Source: Spirosoma montaniterrae (GTDB lineage: Bacteria; Bacteroidota; Bacteroidia; Cytophagales; Spirosomataceae). From it: DNA of 64,000 nt. Position 1 is the stretch's first letter. The number at the start of each line of letters is the position of its first letter. The notes beneath the pieces are model-generated. The model was not told the DNA's origin. It did not search any database and saw only the letters and a list, made by a program, of their open reading frames with translations. A program made the position numbers and the translations under genes. Location of the stretch: NCBI RefSeq assembly GCF_001988955.1, contig NZ_CP014263.1, positions 3,566,001-3,630,000 of the forward strand. Direction: 5' to 3'. Shown here in pieces: positions 43,663 through 52,683 of the stretch.

Positions 43663-44646
43663 CTATTGAACGAGTACTTTTAACGCTATCGGCTGACTAC
43701 CGCCCGCTTTACTAACTTTCAATAGGTAGATGCCTTTTGCTATTGACCCAACTGCCGAAACCGACACACTGTTCGGGTCGCCGGTTTTGGTAACCGTTAC
43801 CGGAATTTCCAGGCCTGCCTCGCTATACAACTGTAGCGTAGCCGATTGAGCGTCGAGCATCGACAGCATAAAAGTACCACCTGCGTTGGCGTTTGGAAAC
43901 ACTTTGGCAGGCATCTCCTGACCCAACGCGTGCCGAACCGCAATAATACGCGAATAGGCAAACGCCCCGCCAACGTCTTTTTGCTTGAGCCGGTAGTAGT
44001 ACGTCTCCCCATCCCGAACGGTAGCGTCCAGAAATTCGTAGGTAGATAGCTGAGTCGTGGTTTGCTGGCCTTTCACAAAGCCAACACGCTCGAACGAGTT
44101 GGCATTCAGACTTTTTTCTATGTCGAAGCCTTCGTTTTTGGTCTCCCACTGGGTTGCCCAATTCAGCAGAATGCCTTCGGGTTTTGAGATGCCATAAAAC
44201 GAAAGCAACTCAACGGGCAGCGGGCCGTTAAAAAGCTGCGTGGGACCAGTGCAGGTACTATTTCCCGATGTGGCCGTGCTACCCCTGAGTGAAAGCGAAC
44301 CACTACTACAAGGCAAGGTGATAGTAACCGCCGGAAAAAGCAGGTTGGCTCCGCTGGGCAAATCCTGATAACTACCCGAACAAGGCACCGAAGCCGCAGG
44401 AGTACCCGAGTAACATACCTGAACAACAGTAGCACCTATCGTGAAGGTGTACTCCGCGAGTTTAACCGAGCCACCTCTTTGATCTATGGTTACGGTTGGC
44501 TGAAACCGGAACGAGCAGTTGGTTCCCGTACCCGACAGATAACTCAGCGAATAGCTGTTTGTAACAACGCAGGGAGTCTGACTGGGCTGAGCAATCGCCT
44601 GATATAAACAACCCAGCCAGAAGAAAGTAAGTAATAATGTCTTCAT
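43663..44646 (-). CDS. Secreted protein with type IX secretion C-terminal domain
   Basis: 327 residues from the ATG at 44646, which begins a signal peptide (MKTLLLTFFWLGCLYQAIAQ). The mature N-terminal part has cysteine pairs and a beta-rich region, then LPVELLSFYGISKPEGILLNW to about residue 245, a fibronectin-like segment common before T9SS domains. The last ~75 residues match the type A C-terminal signal, with KVFPNANAGGTFML and a final KVLVQ. It should be exported by the outer-membrane type IX system. Function unknown. It precedes the small RiPP leader gene on the same strand and may be co-transcribed with it. Confidence 0.85.
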   Translation of the reverse strand: MKTLLLTFFWLGCLYQAIAQPSQTPCVVTNSYSLSYLSGTGTNCSFRFQPTVTIDQRGGSVKLAEYTFTIGATVVQVCYSGTPAASVPCSGSYQDLPSGANLLFPAVTITLPCSSGSLSLRGSTATSGNSTCTGPTQLFNGPLPVELLSFYGISKPEGILLNWATQWETKNEGFDIEKSLNANSFERVGFVKGQQTTTQLSTYEFLDATVRDGETYYYRLKQKDVGGAFAYSRIIAVRHALGQEMPAKVFPNANAGGTFMLSMLDAQSATLQLYSEAGLEIPVTVTKTGDPNSVSVSAVGSIAKGIYLLKVSKAGGSQPIALKVLVQ

Positions 44647-45018
44647 GCGAAAATGATCATAAGTAAAAATACTCATTGCTTGAAATTTACATGTGAAAAT
44701 GAATAGGCTTATTACCCATTTGGTAGCCCATCAATACAAATGCCAAATCAGTTTCTATTGACGTGTAGACCCTACCCAGAATTTTCATATGCACTAATAG
44801 ACTACTTCAGAACACAAAACAAAGAAATAATTGGTATGTAAGATAAAGTTTTGATTAAAAAAATTTCACTTCTGTTAATTCATCCCTGTATTCTAACGTT
44901 TACGTACAAACACTCAAAGTGTCTCGATCATGTTTAGTAAGAATGAACATATACTAAAAGCTATAGGGCTGTAGTTGCCATGTAGCGTTAATAATGTCGC
45001 GTGTAAGCAAAAAATAGT
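44647..45018. other. AT-rich intergenic region without a recognised gene
   Basis: A 372-base gap between two minus-strand genes. It is clearly richer in A and T than its surroundings. I see only very short open frames on either strand, no strong hairpin and no repeat. It must contain the promoter of the T9SS cargo gene near 44650-44700; no exact TAnnTTTG is visible there. Confidence 0.6.
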
Positions 45019-45834
45019 TTACCGAAGCGGTATCACCAGCACCGGCATTGGCGCATGATTGACCACGTCTTCGGCCACGCTGCCATTAATCAGGTGCCAC
45101 ACGCCTTTGCGTTGGTGCGAAAACAAGACGATCAGGTCGGCTCGCCGGCTTTCGGCGTAGGCGATGATGCCATCGGGTACGTTGCCCGCCGTTACAATCG
45201 TGAAGTGGTAATCGATCAGATTCCGGGCTGCGGCCAGTTCAGCCATCCAGTCGCGAATACCTTCGTCTACTTTCGGGTCAGATGGCGTTTTCACGTAGAT
45301 GTACTCCCGAATCGTTTCGCCCAACTGAAACGGAATTGGGTGCGGAGTTAGCAGGTGGTCATCGACATCGATGCCACAAACGGGGTGTTGGGGGTTGAAA
45401 TTCTCCTGCTCGGTTTTTATGACCAGCACCGGGCAATGCACGCGTTTCATAATCTGCTCGGCATTGGACCCAAACAGCCACTCGGCCCAGCCCGACGACC
45501 CGTGCGAAGCAACGACAACCAGATCAGCAGCCAAATCGGCCAGCGTTTCGTATAAGCCCTGATTGCCACGGGCAATGGTGGGCCGTATCGTTACGTCCTG
45601 ATAGCGCGGCTGCTGGCATAGTTGCTGAATAGACTTCTCGGCCTCCTGAGCCTGCTCGTCAAGGTATTGAGCAACAGATATGGGGGCTTCCGAAAAACTG
45701 GGTTCGATTAGGCTAAACGGCACAAAATGAACCAGATCGATAACAGCCCCGTGCTGCCGGGCCAGGCTGACAGCTACGGCTAATGCCCGATTCGCGAAAT
45801 CACTCAGGTCAGTTGGAACAACAATAGTTTTCAT
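45019..45834 (-). CDS. Tandem-domain universal stress protein
   Basis: 271 residues with two UspA domains, at about 1-145 and 150-271. The first has MKTIVVPTDLSDFANRALAV and the ATP-site loop VVVASHGSSGWAEWLFGSNAEQIM ending in VHCPVLVIKTE; the second keeps LIVLFSHQRKGVWHLINGSVAEDVVN. Such tandem proteins aid survival in stress and low oxygen. It is the second gene of a two-gene minus operon. A second tandem Usp lies at 47516. Confidence 0.9.
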   Translation of the reverse strand: MKTIVVPTDLSDFANRALAVAVSLARQHGAVIDLVHFVPFSLIEPSFSEAPISVAQYLDEQAQEAEKSIQQLCQQPRYQDVTIRPTIARGNQGLYETLADLAADLVVVASHGSSGWAEWLFGSNAEQIMKRVHCPVLVIKTEQENFNPQHPVCGIDVDDHLLTPHPIPFQLGETIREYIYVKTPSDPKVDEGIRDWMAELAAARNLIDYHFTIVTAGNVPDGIIAYAESRRADLIVLFSHQRKGVWHLINGSVAEDVVNHAPMPVLVIPLR

Positions 45835-45860
45835 AAAGAGGAAGGATTCAGTTTGATGCG

Positions 45861-46271
45861 TTAAATTAAGTTCAGGCCAACTAATCGGGTCAGCAGGGCG
45901 TAGCAGTTATCGCGCAGCCGCCCAAACTCAGCCGCCATTGCCGACACAGGCGCGTCAGTAGCAGCGATAGACACGAAGCGGGTGTCGGTACAGGTCAGCA
46001 CGGGCGTTGGTACACTACAGCCGGTTCCATCGCAGACCATATCGGTTCGGAGTTGGCCGATACTGTTTTTGAGCCGGTTCAGAGCCTGAGCGTAGTCGGG
46101 TAGCGAACGCGTCAGGGTTCGATAGTCGGCCTCGGGCAGGGTCGTGAGCAAATCGAGCAGTTGGTCGATTTCCTGTTCGTTCCGGCTGAGTGTATCGGCC
46201 CAGGCCCGGTGCTGAGCGCGGCAGGTCAGCACCGGCAGTTCGGCTGAATGGGTAGCAGATGAGGTAGTCAT
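45861..46271 (-). CDS. Unrecognised 136-residue protein in the stress block
   Basis: No family recognised. The protein is mostly helical (EQEIDQLLDLLTTLPEADYR and LNRLKNSIGQLRTDM), with a cysteine cluster CDGTGC at about 81-86 and single cysteines elsewhere. No signal peptide. It lies 26 bases upstream of a Usp gene on the same strand and is divergent from the receiver-Crp regulator, which suggests a stress-linked role. A metal or thiol function for the cysteines is speculative. Confidence 0.6.
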   Translation of the reverse strand: MTTSSATHSAELPVLTCRAQHRAWADTLSRNEQEIDQLLDLLTTLPEADYRTLTRSLPDYAQALNRLKNSIGQLRTDMVCDGTGCSVPTPVLTCTDTRFVSIAATDAPVSAMAAEFGRLRDNCYALLTRLVGLNLI

Positions 46272-46421
46272 ACAAAATTATTTCTTCGGTAAAGTTGGGG
46301 CCTGGCAAACTGCCCCGCGCTGACGATTGTTAGGGTGCAGGCTGAGCTTTATCAGGTTGATTCGCGGGCTTTTACCTAATTTTCGTGCAGAAATACCCCC
46401 GCCCTGAAGGGTGCTTTGCTT

Positions 46422-47477
46422 ATGAAAACGATTCTGTTGATTGAAGACAACGATGCCATCCGCGAAAACACCGCCGAAATCCTGGAACTGACCGGCTATG
46501 TCGTTCTAACTGCCGAAAATGGGAAGGTAGGCGTCGAAAAAGCCCTTGCCACCCGGCCCGATCTGGTCATCTGCGATATTATGATGCCCGTTCTCGATGG
46601 TTACGGCGTCCTGCATATTTTCAACAAAAATCCGCAGCTATCGGGCATTCCGTTTATTTTTCTGACTGCCAAAACCGAACGCAGCGATTTCCGGAAAGGC
46701 ATGGAACTCGGTGCCGACGATTACCTGACCAAACCGTTTGAGGAATCGGAACTGCTGAGTGCCATTGAAGGGCGGCTGAACCGTTTTCAGCACGTGGCAC
46801 CGGCCCAGCTAAAACCCGACTACGACCTGCATCAAAACGGTCTCGACCAGTTTCTGACCGATGCCCGCACAGTGGGCAACCTCGCCAGCCTATCGAACGA
46901 CCGGAAGGTTCATGCCGTTCGCAAAAAGCAGTATATATATACGGAAGGCGACGAGCCGACACGGCTGTATTTTCTGAAATCGGGTAAGATAAAAACCGTG
47001 CGTACCAACGTCGATGGAAAAGAGTTGATTACAGGCTTGTATCAATCGGGTGAGTTCTTCGGCTACCTTGCCCTGCTCGAACAAACCGACTATACCGACT
47101 CGGCAATTACACTCGAAGACTGTGAACTGATTTATATTCCACAGGATGATTTCCGGCAATTGCTGCTGGCAAACGCGGAAGTGGGGCAACAGTTTATTAA
47201 ACTCCTGGCGGGGCGCGTATCGGACCGCGAACAGCAACTGCTGGGCATGGCCTACGGCTCGCTGCGTCGGCGCGTAGCCGATACGCTACTACGGCTGTCG
47301 GAACAGCACAGCGGTCTCATTCAACTTTCGCGCGATGACCTGGCGGCTATGGTTGGTACGGCCACCGAGTCGCTCATCCGCACCCTCAGCGAATTCAAAC
47401 AGGACGGCCTGATTGACATGGCCGGCACCAGCATCCGCATCGTACAGCCCGACAAACTGCGCCGGGCCAATTGGTGA
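46422..47477 (+). CDS. Receiver domain fused to Crp/Fnr-type regulator
   Basis: 351 residues from the ATG at 46422 (an in-frame TTG at 46416 is possible). Receiver domain 1-125 with D9 and phosphoacceptor D52 in VICDIMMPVLDG and the LTKPFEE lysine near 102. A cyclic-nucleotide-binding-like sensor domain covers about 155-265 (SGEFFGYLALLEQ). A Crp-type helix-turn-helix covers about 275-340 (SRDDLAAMVGTATESLIRTLSEF). It has no FNR cysteine cluster. Phosphorylation may control the Crp domain directly. It sits between two Usp genes and probably regulates them; a near-consensus TTG-N17-TAATTTTC lies upstream. Confidence 0.9.
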   Translation: MKTILLIEDNDAIRENTAEILELTGYVVLTAENGKVGVEKALATRPDLVICDIMMPVLDGYGVLHIFNKNPQLSGIPFIFLTAKTERSDFRKGMELGADDYLTKPFEESELLSAIEGRLNRFQHVAPAQLKPDYDLHQNGLDQFLTDARTVGNLASLSNDRKVHAVRKKQYIYTEGDEPTRLYFLKSGKIKTVRTNVDGKELITGLYQSGEFFGYLALLEQTDYTDSAITLEDCELIYIPQDDFRQLLLANAEVGQQFIKLLAGRVSDREQQLLGMAYGSLRRRVADTLLRLSEQHSGLIQLSRDDLAAMVGTATESLIRTLSEFKQDGLIDMAGTSIRIVQPDKLRRANW

Positions 47478-47515
47478 ATTTCTTTGGCTTACGCTCAGAT
47501 TAACCACTTCCTCTC

Positions 47516-48346
47516 ATGAAAAAAATCCTTGTCACTACTGACTTTTCGAGCCAATCGAAGGCAGCCATGCGTTTCGCCATGCAGGTAGCCTCGCAGTCTG
47601 GTGCTGCTCTCACCTTTTTGACTGTATGCCATGTTCCGCGACCAACCGTCTGGACCGACGCAACCTACACGGCTCACGAAAAAACCGAATTGAATAAAAC
47701 ACGAAAGACGGTCGGCAATTTTGTTGAATCGGTATACAAAAGCCGACAGATGTTTCCCACAAACTACACCTGCGTGGCTGTAAACTCGCCCTTTACCGAC
47801 AGCACTATTATGGGATACGCGGCTGACCATGCTTTCGACTACATCTGTATCAGTACGCATGGAGCGGGCATGGTCGAAAAACTGTTTGGCAACACCACCT
47901 CGAACCTAATCAACCAGTCGCCGGTGCCGGTGATTGCCGTGCCCGCCACATACCGGGTATCAGAACTGACTACCGTGCTATATGCCAGCGATTTGAGCCA
48001 GCTCAACGAAATAAAACGAGTGGTCGATTTTGCCAGGCCGCTTTCCACTTCGGTCGAGTTGCTGCACTTCAGCGAACCCAACGAGCCAGTTGTTGACTCG
48101 GACATTATTGCTACGGCGGTGAAAAAACACACCGACTACCCCGTAACCGTACAGGTAAAACCCCGCCACATGGCGCATGCCCTGACCGCTAACATTGAAG
48201 CCTTCATCCAGGCCAAAAAGCCTTCGGTTCTGGTCATGTTTACCACCCAAAAAGACGGTTTTTTCAAGCGTTTGTTCCTGTCGGGCAATTCGGTCGACTA
48301 CTCGTTTCTGACTACTACTCCCCTGCTTGTGTTTCGTAAAGCCTGA
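47516..48346 (+). CDS. Tandem-domain universal stress protein
   Basis: 276 residues with two UspA-like domains. The first starts MKKILVTTDFSSQSKAAMRFA and keeps ISTHGAGMVEKLFGNTTSNLI; the second is degenerate, with no clear nucleotide loop (VLVMFTTQKDGFFKRLFLSG). It lies 38 bases after the receiver-Crp gene, likely in one operon with it. The role is stress tolerance, probably under that regulator. Confidence 0.88.
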   Translation: MKKILVTTDFSSQSKAAMRFAMQVASQSGAALTFLTVCHVPRPTVWTDATYTAHEKTELNKTRKTVGNFVESVYKSRQMFPTNYTCVAVNSPFTDSTIMGYAADHAFDYICISTHGAGMVEKLFGNTTSNLINQSPVPVIAVPATYRVSELTTVLYASDLSQLNEIKRVVDFARPLSTSVELLHFSEPNEPVVDSDIIATAVKKHTDYPVTVQVKPRHMAHALTANIEAFIQAKKPSVLVMFTTQKDGFFKRLFLSGNSVDYSFLTTTPLLVFRKA

Positions 48347-48355
48347 GCCACGTCT

Positions 48356-48399
48356 GTGTTCTGCAAGCTCCCGAATTAAGTTAGGGGCTTGCAGAACAC
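48356..48399 (+). terminator. long hairpin after the usp gene
   Basis: GTGTTCTGCAAGC at 48356-48368 pairs perfectly with GCTTGCAGAACAC at 48387-48399, and CCC with GGG extend the stem. No T run follows, so it may act through RNA stability as much as termination. It lies 10 bases after the usp stop. The remaining gap to 48553 shows no gene. Confidence 0.55.
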
Positions 48400-48553
48400 A
48401 TTCACGAAAACGTTGTAGTTCGCCATTTCAAACGTTGTAGCTGGTTCATAAGAAGGTTCTGTTTGGTACAGGATTGTTATTTTTTAATAAAATTCCAAGT
48501 TTTAAGGTAGAAATAGTGGTCAGCCGACTGCTTCCTATACCTAATATCCTGTT

Positions 48554-49972
48554 ATGAACCTCCTCAACAATTCGGTTTCGCGCCGGTCGTTTCTCGATTT
48601 ATCGGCTCGCACGGTGCTGGCATCGGGCGCGGTGGCGAGCGGTTTCCCAGCTATCGTTCCGTCGTCGGTTTTTGGAAAAAACGCACCAAGCAACCGTATC
48701 AACGTAGCGGCTATCGGTACGGGCCGCATCTCGCGCGATCATGATATGCCCGGCGTCTGGAAACACGACACGGCCCGAATCGTGGCCGTTTGCGACCTCG
48801 ACGATCACCGGGCGCAGGAAGCTAAAACGCTGGTCAACAACTACTACACTAAGCAAACTGGCAAACCCTACGATGGGGTGCGGGTCTATAACGACTACCG
48901 CGAAGTACTGCTCAACAAAGACATCGACGCCGTAATCATCAGCACCCCCGACCACTGGCACGCACCCATTGCGGTTGCCGCCGTAGAAGCCGGAAAAGAT
49001 GTGTACATGCAGAAACCGGCTTCGCTCACTATTTCGGAAGGGCGGGCAATGGCCGACGCCGTGAAACGCACGGGCCGCATTTTGCAGATTGGCAGTCAGC
49101 AGCGGTCGTCGGCCCAGTTTCGGTATGCTGCCGAACTCGTTCGCAACGGGCGTATCGGGCAACTCAAAAAGATTTACGTGGGCCTCCCCGGCGATCCATC
49201 GGGCAACGAGGAGCCTGAAATGCCGATTCCAAAAGGGTTCAATTATGACATGTGGCTCGGCACCACGCCGGAGGTGTATTATACTGAAAAGCGGGTGCAT
49301 CCGCAGGTGGGCTACGACCGCCCCGGCTGGCTCCGCTGCGAACAGTTTGGCGCGGGTATGATTACCGGCTGGGGGTCGCACCACATCGACTGTTCGCACT
49401 GGGCCATGAACACCGAATATACCGGCCCGGTCGAGATTTGGGGTACAGCAGATTTTCCAAAATCGGGACTGTGGGACGTTCACGGCATTTTCCGCACCGA
49501 AGCCCGCTACGAAAACGGCGTTCACATGGTTGTGAGCAACGAACTGCCCAACGGTATCAAGTTTGAAGGCACCGACGGCTGGCTGTTCGTGACGCGGGGC
49601 AACTACTCCGTAACGGCCAGTGACCCGGTCAACAAAGCCGGCAATACGAAAGCCTTGGACGCCAGTAACCCCAAAATTCTGGAGTCGGTCATTGGCCCCA
49701 GCGAGGTGCATCTGCCCGTCAGTACCGACCATCATGGCAACTGGTTAGAGAGCGTAGCCAGCCGCAGGCAACCCATCGCACCTGCCGAAGTGGGTCATCG
49801 CTCGTGTTCGGCCTGCCTGCTGCATCACGCCACCATGAAGCTGAAACGTAAGCTGTACTGGGACCCAAAAACCGAGCAGTTCAAAAACGACGACGAAGCC
49901 AACCGGCTGCTTTCGCGCCCGCAGCGAGCCGCGTATGCCATCAAGCCCGTAGCCACGGCAAAGGCGCGGTAG
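48554..49972 (+). CDS. Tat-exported Gfo/Idh/MocA oxidoreductase
   Basis: 472 residues. The N-terminus carries a twin-arginine signal (SRRSFLDLSA, Arg 10 and 11), so the protein is exported folded with its cofactor. The Rossmann fold begins INVAAIGTGRISRDHD, and the family motif is VYMQKPASLTISEGRAM. The C-terminal part has WGSHHIDCSHWAM. It would oxidise or reduce a sugar ring position in the periplasm. First of a run of three such genes ahead of ThuA and SusCD. Confidence 0.88.
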   Translation: MNLLNNSVSRRSFLDLSARTVLASGAVASGFPAIVPSSVFGKNAPSNRINVAAIGTGRISRDHDMPGVWKHDTARIVAVCDLDDHRAQEAKTLVNNYYTKQTGKPYDGVRVYNDYREVLLNKDIDAVIISTPDHWHAPIAVAAVEAGKDVYMQKPASLTISEGRAMADAVKRTGRILQIGSQQRSSAQFRYAAELVRNGRIGQLKKIYVGLPGDPSGNEEPEMPIPKGFNYDMWLGTTPEVYYTEKRVHPQVGYDRPGWLRCEQFGAGMITGWGSHHIDCSHWAMNTEYTGPVEIWGTADFPKSGLWDVHGIFRTEARYENGVHMVVSNELPNGIKFEGTDGWLFVTRGNYSVTASDPVNKAGNTKALDASNPKILESVIGPSEVHLPVSTDHHGNWLESVASRRQPIAPAEVGHRSCSACLLHHATMKLKRKLYWDPKTEQFKNDDEANRLLSRPQRAAYAIKPVATAKAR

Positions 49973-49984
49973 TACACAACCATC

Positions 49985-51346
49985 ATGCTAAAAACACTAC
50001 TCATAGCCTGTAGCGTTATGATTCTCACCTCGCCCGCGCTGGCACAGGTGCGGTTGGTTACGCTCGACCCCGGCCATTTTCATGCGGCATTAGTGCAGAA
50101 AAACATGTATGCGGGCGTGAGTCCCGACGTGTATGTTTATGCCCCCGAAGGCCCTGATTTGCAGATGCATCTCGACCGCATCAAGGGCTACAACACCCGC
50201 GCCGACAACCCCACTCGCTGGCAGGAAATTGTATATAAAGGCCCTGATTATCTTACGAATATGCTGGCCGGCAAAAAAGGCAATGTGGTGGTGATGGCGG
50301 GTAACAACCGCATCAAAACCGACTATGTCCGACAGGCCGTTGGCGCGGGTTTCAATGTGCTGGCCGACAAACCGATGGTCATCAACGCGGCTGAATTCGG
50401 TAAGCTGAAAGAGTCGTTCGAGGTAGCGCGGCAGAAAAACGTATTGCTCTACGACATCATGACCGAACGCTACGAAATCACGTCGATGCTGCAACGGGCG
50501 TTCTCGATGCAGCCCGCCCTGTTCGGCACCCTCGAACGCGGCACACCCGACAACCCCGCCGTGACGAAAGAAAGCGTTCACCATTTCTACAAAAACGTGT
50601 CGGGCAGTATTCTGACACGCCCGGCCTGGTTTATGGACGTAGCCCAGCAGGGCGAAGGTATCGTTGACGTGACTACGCACTTGGTCGATCTGGTGCAGTG
50701 GGCCTGTTTCCCTGACCAATCGCTCGATTATCAGAAAGACATCCGGCTCACCTCAGCCCGCCGATGGACTACCGACATGACGCTGAGTCAGTTCAGGGCC
50801 GTGACCAAACTGCCTGCTTTTCCTGATTATCTGAAAAAAGACGTCGTGCGCGACAGCATGTTGCAGGTCTACAGCAACGGCGAAATCAATTACCAGTTGA
50901 AGGGCGTTCATGCGAAAGTTTCGGTTATCTGGGCTTACAAAGCACCCGAAGGCGGGGGCGACACGCACTACTCGATTATGCGCGGCACCAACGCCAATCT
51001 GGTGATTCGGCAGGGAGCCGACCAGAAATTCGTACCGACGCTTTACATTGAACCGAGCGACGCTTCGCCTGCTGGCAAAACTGACCTCAGTGTGGCCGTT
51101 ACCAACGCTGTTCGGGCTTTGCAGACCGAGTTTCCCGGCATCAGCGTTCGGAAGAATGCCACTGGCTGGGAGGTTGTTACGCCCGAGTCGTACCGCGAAG
51201 GCCACGAAGCCCACTTTGGCCGGGTCATGCAGAAATACCTCGACTTCCTGAAAGCCGGAGCCATGCCCGCCTGGGAAGTACCGAACATGCTGGCGAAATA
51301 TTACACCACTACGCAGGCCCTCGAACTGGCAAAAAAACATGACTAA
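49985..51346 (+). CDS. Periplasmic Gfo/Idh/MocA-like protein with Oxidoreduct_C domain
   Basis: 453 residues with a Sec-type signal peptide (MLKTLLIACSVMILTSPALA). The N-terminal domain has a degenerate Rossmann pattern (VRLVTLDPGHFHAALV); the Gfo-like motif is NVLADKPMVINAAEFGKL. The C-terminal two thirds resembles the putative oxidoreductase C-terminal domain seen in Bacteroidota sugar-utilisation loci. It starts 12 bases after the previous stop and overlaps the next gene by 8 bases. Substrate unknown. Confidence 0.82.
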   Translation: MLKTLLIACSVMILTSPALAQVRLVTLDPGHFHAALVQKNMYAGVSPDVYVYAPEGPDLQMHLDRIKGYNTRADNPTRWQEIVYKGPDYLTNMLAGKKGNVVVMAGNNRIKTDYVRQAVGAGFNVLADKPMVINAAEFGKLKESFEVARQKNVLLYDIMTERYEITSMLQRAFSMQPALFGTLERGTPDNPAVTKESVHHFYKNVSGSILTRPAWFMDVAQQGEGIVDVTTHLVDLVQWACFPDQSLDYQKDIRLTSARRWTTDMTLSQFRAVTKLPAFPDYLKKDVVRDSMLQVYSNGEINYQLKGVHAKVSVIWAYKAPEGGGDTHYSIMRGTNANLVIRQGADQKFVPTLYIEPSDASPAGKTDLSVAVTNAVRALQTEFPGISVRKNATGWEVVTPESYREGHEAHFGRVMQKYLDFLKAGAMPAWEVPNMLAKYYTTTQALELAKKHD

Positions 51347-52487
51347 CCTACACGCAAACCGTCGCCGGTTTTTACAGCAGACCGTAGCAGCCGCAACGGG
51401 CGTAGCCGTGGGCACTACCTCGCTTAGCGATGCGTTCGGCGCACCAGCTATTATCAGCCGTTCAACAACCCAGCCGGGTGCCTCGCGAATCCGGTTTGCG
51501 GCCATTGGGCTGAACCACGGGCATATTTACGGGCAGGTAGAAGCCGTAATTCGGGGCGGGGGCGAACTGGTATCGTTCTACGCCAAAGAAGATGACCTGG
51601 CCGCTACCTTCGCCAAACGCTACCCGCAGGTCAAACGCGCCCGCACCGAAGAAGAAATTTTAGCCGATAAAAGCATTCAACTCGTGGTCAGCGCGGGAAT
51701 TCCCGACGAGCGCGGGCCGCTGGGCGTTCGGGTGATGCGGGCGGGCAAAGATTATATGGCCGACAAACCCGGCCTGACAACCCTCGCTCAACTTGCCGAA
51801 GCGCGGAAAGTGCAGAAGGAAACCGGGCGCATTTACTCGATTATGTACAGCGAACGGTTAGAGAACAAAGCCACCGTGAAAGCGGGCGAATTGGTTAAAG
51901 CCGGGGCTATTGGGCAGGTGGTGCAGACCATTGGGCTGGGGCCGCACCGCATGAGCATCAAATCGAGACCTGAGTGGTTTTTCGACAAGAAACGCTACGG
52001 CGGTATCCTGTGCGACATCGGCTCGCACCAGTTCGACCAGTTTCTACATTTCACCGGTTCCACGCAGGCCGACGTGCTGGCCGCGCAGGTCCGCAATGTG
52101 CATTACCCGCAATATCCCAATTTTGAGGATTTCGGCGATGTGATGCTGCGTGGCAACGGCGGGTCGGGCTACGTGCGCGTGGACTGGTTCACGCCCGACG
52201 GCCTGAATACCTGGGGCGACGGTCGGCTAACGATTCTGGGTACAGATGGCTACATCGAACTCCGCAAATACACCGACATTGGCGGGCGCACGGGCGGCAA
52301 TCACCTGTTTTTGGTCAATCAGAAAGAAACCCGCTATGTCGATTGCAGCGACGTGGCCCTCCCCTACGGCACCCAACTCATCGACGACATTCTGAACCGA
52401 ACCGAAACGGCCATGACGCAGGCGCACTGCTTTCTGGCTACCGAACTGGCTCTGAAAGCCCAGCAATGGGCGGAGCGAAAGGCGTAG
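51339..52487 (+). CDS. Tat-exported Gfo/Idh/MocA oxidoreductase
   Basis: 382 residues. A twin-arginine-like signal (ANRRRFLQQTVAAATGVAVG, Arg 8-10) precedes a Rossmann fold beginning IRFAAIGLNHGHIYGQV. The family motif is DYMADKPGLTTLAQL and the catalytic-side block is CDIGSHQFDQFLHFTG. With the two genes before it, it makes a three-gene set of exported sugar oxidoreductases, suggesting oxidative processing of a carbohydrate outside the cytoplasm. Confidence 0.88.
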   Translation: MTNLHANRRRFLQQTVAAATGVAVGTTSLSDAFGAPAIISRSTTQPGASRIRFAAIGLNHGHIYGQVEAVIRGGGELVSFYAKEDDLAATFAKRYPQVKRARTEEEILADKSIQLVVSAGIPDERGPLGVRVMRAGKDYMADKPGLTTLAQLAEARKVQKETGRIYSIMYSERLENKATVKAGELVKAGAIGQVVQTIGLGPHRMSIKSRPEWFFDKKRYGGILCDIGSHQFDQFLHFTGSTQADVLAAQVRNVHYPQYPNFEDFGDVMLRGNGGSGYVRVDWFTPDGLNTWGDGRLTILGTDGYIELRKYTDIGGRTGGNHLFLVNQKETRYVDCSDVALPYGTQLIDDILNRTETAMTQAHCFLATELALKAQQWAERKA

Positions 52488-52497
52488 TGACGCTGGC

Positions 52498-52672
52498 CCC
52501 TCCCCTAAAACAAGGGGAGGGCATACAGCGGGGCTAATAGTGTCCTTTGTGGCTAACCCATTACGTTAAAAGACCCCCTCACCCCCGGCCCCTCTCCCAA
52601 AACGGGAGAGGGGTGAGCCATCCGGGAGCACTGCTCCCCTCTCCTGTTTTGGGAGAGGGGCCGGGGTGAGGG
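52498..52672. repeat. GC-rich palindromes (CCCCTCTCCC family) between Gfo/Idh and ThuA genes
   Basis: CCCTCCCC at 52498-52505 pairs with GGGGAGGG at 52514-52521. Then CCCTCACCCCCGGCCCCTCT beginning near 52577 faces CCGGGGTGAGGG at the right end (52661-52672), with inner CTCTCCCAAAACGGGAGAG and CTCTCCTGTTTTGGGAGAG. This word is a widely scattered bacterial intergenic repeat. It fills the 196-base gap. Confidence 0.75.
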
Positions 52673-52683
52673 AAATTAAGTCT

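Noticed and set aside
40350..44646. Could the C39-like protein be the lasso leader protease
   Set aside because: Lasso B proteins are transglutaminase-like with a different motif order, and the two genes are on opposite strands separated by a terminator and the bestrophin gene.
48599..49735. Long open frame on the minus strand inside the first exported oxidoreductase gene
   Set aside because: It mirrors the codons of a clearly recognised plus-strand gene, has no recognisable domain and no start context; high-GC codon bias opens such frames.
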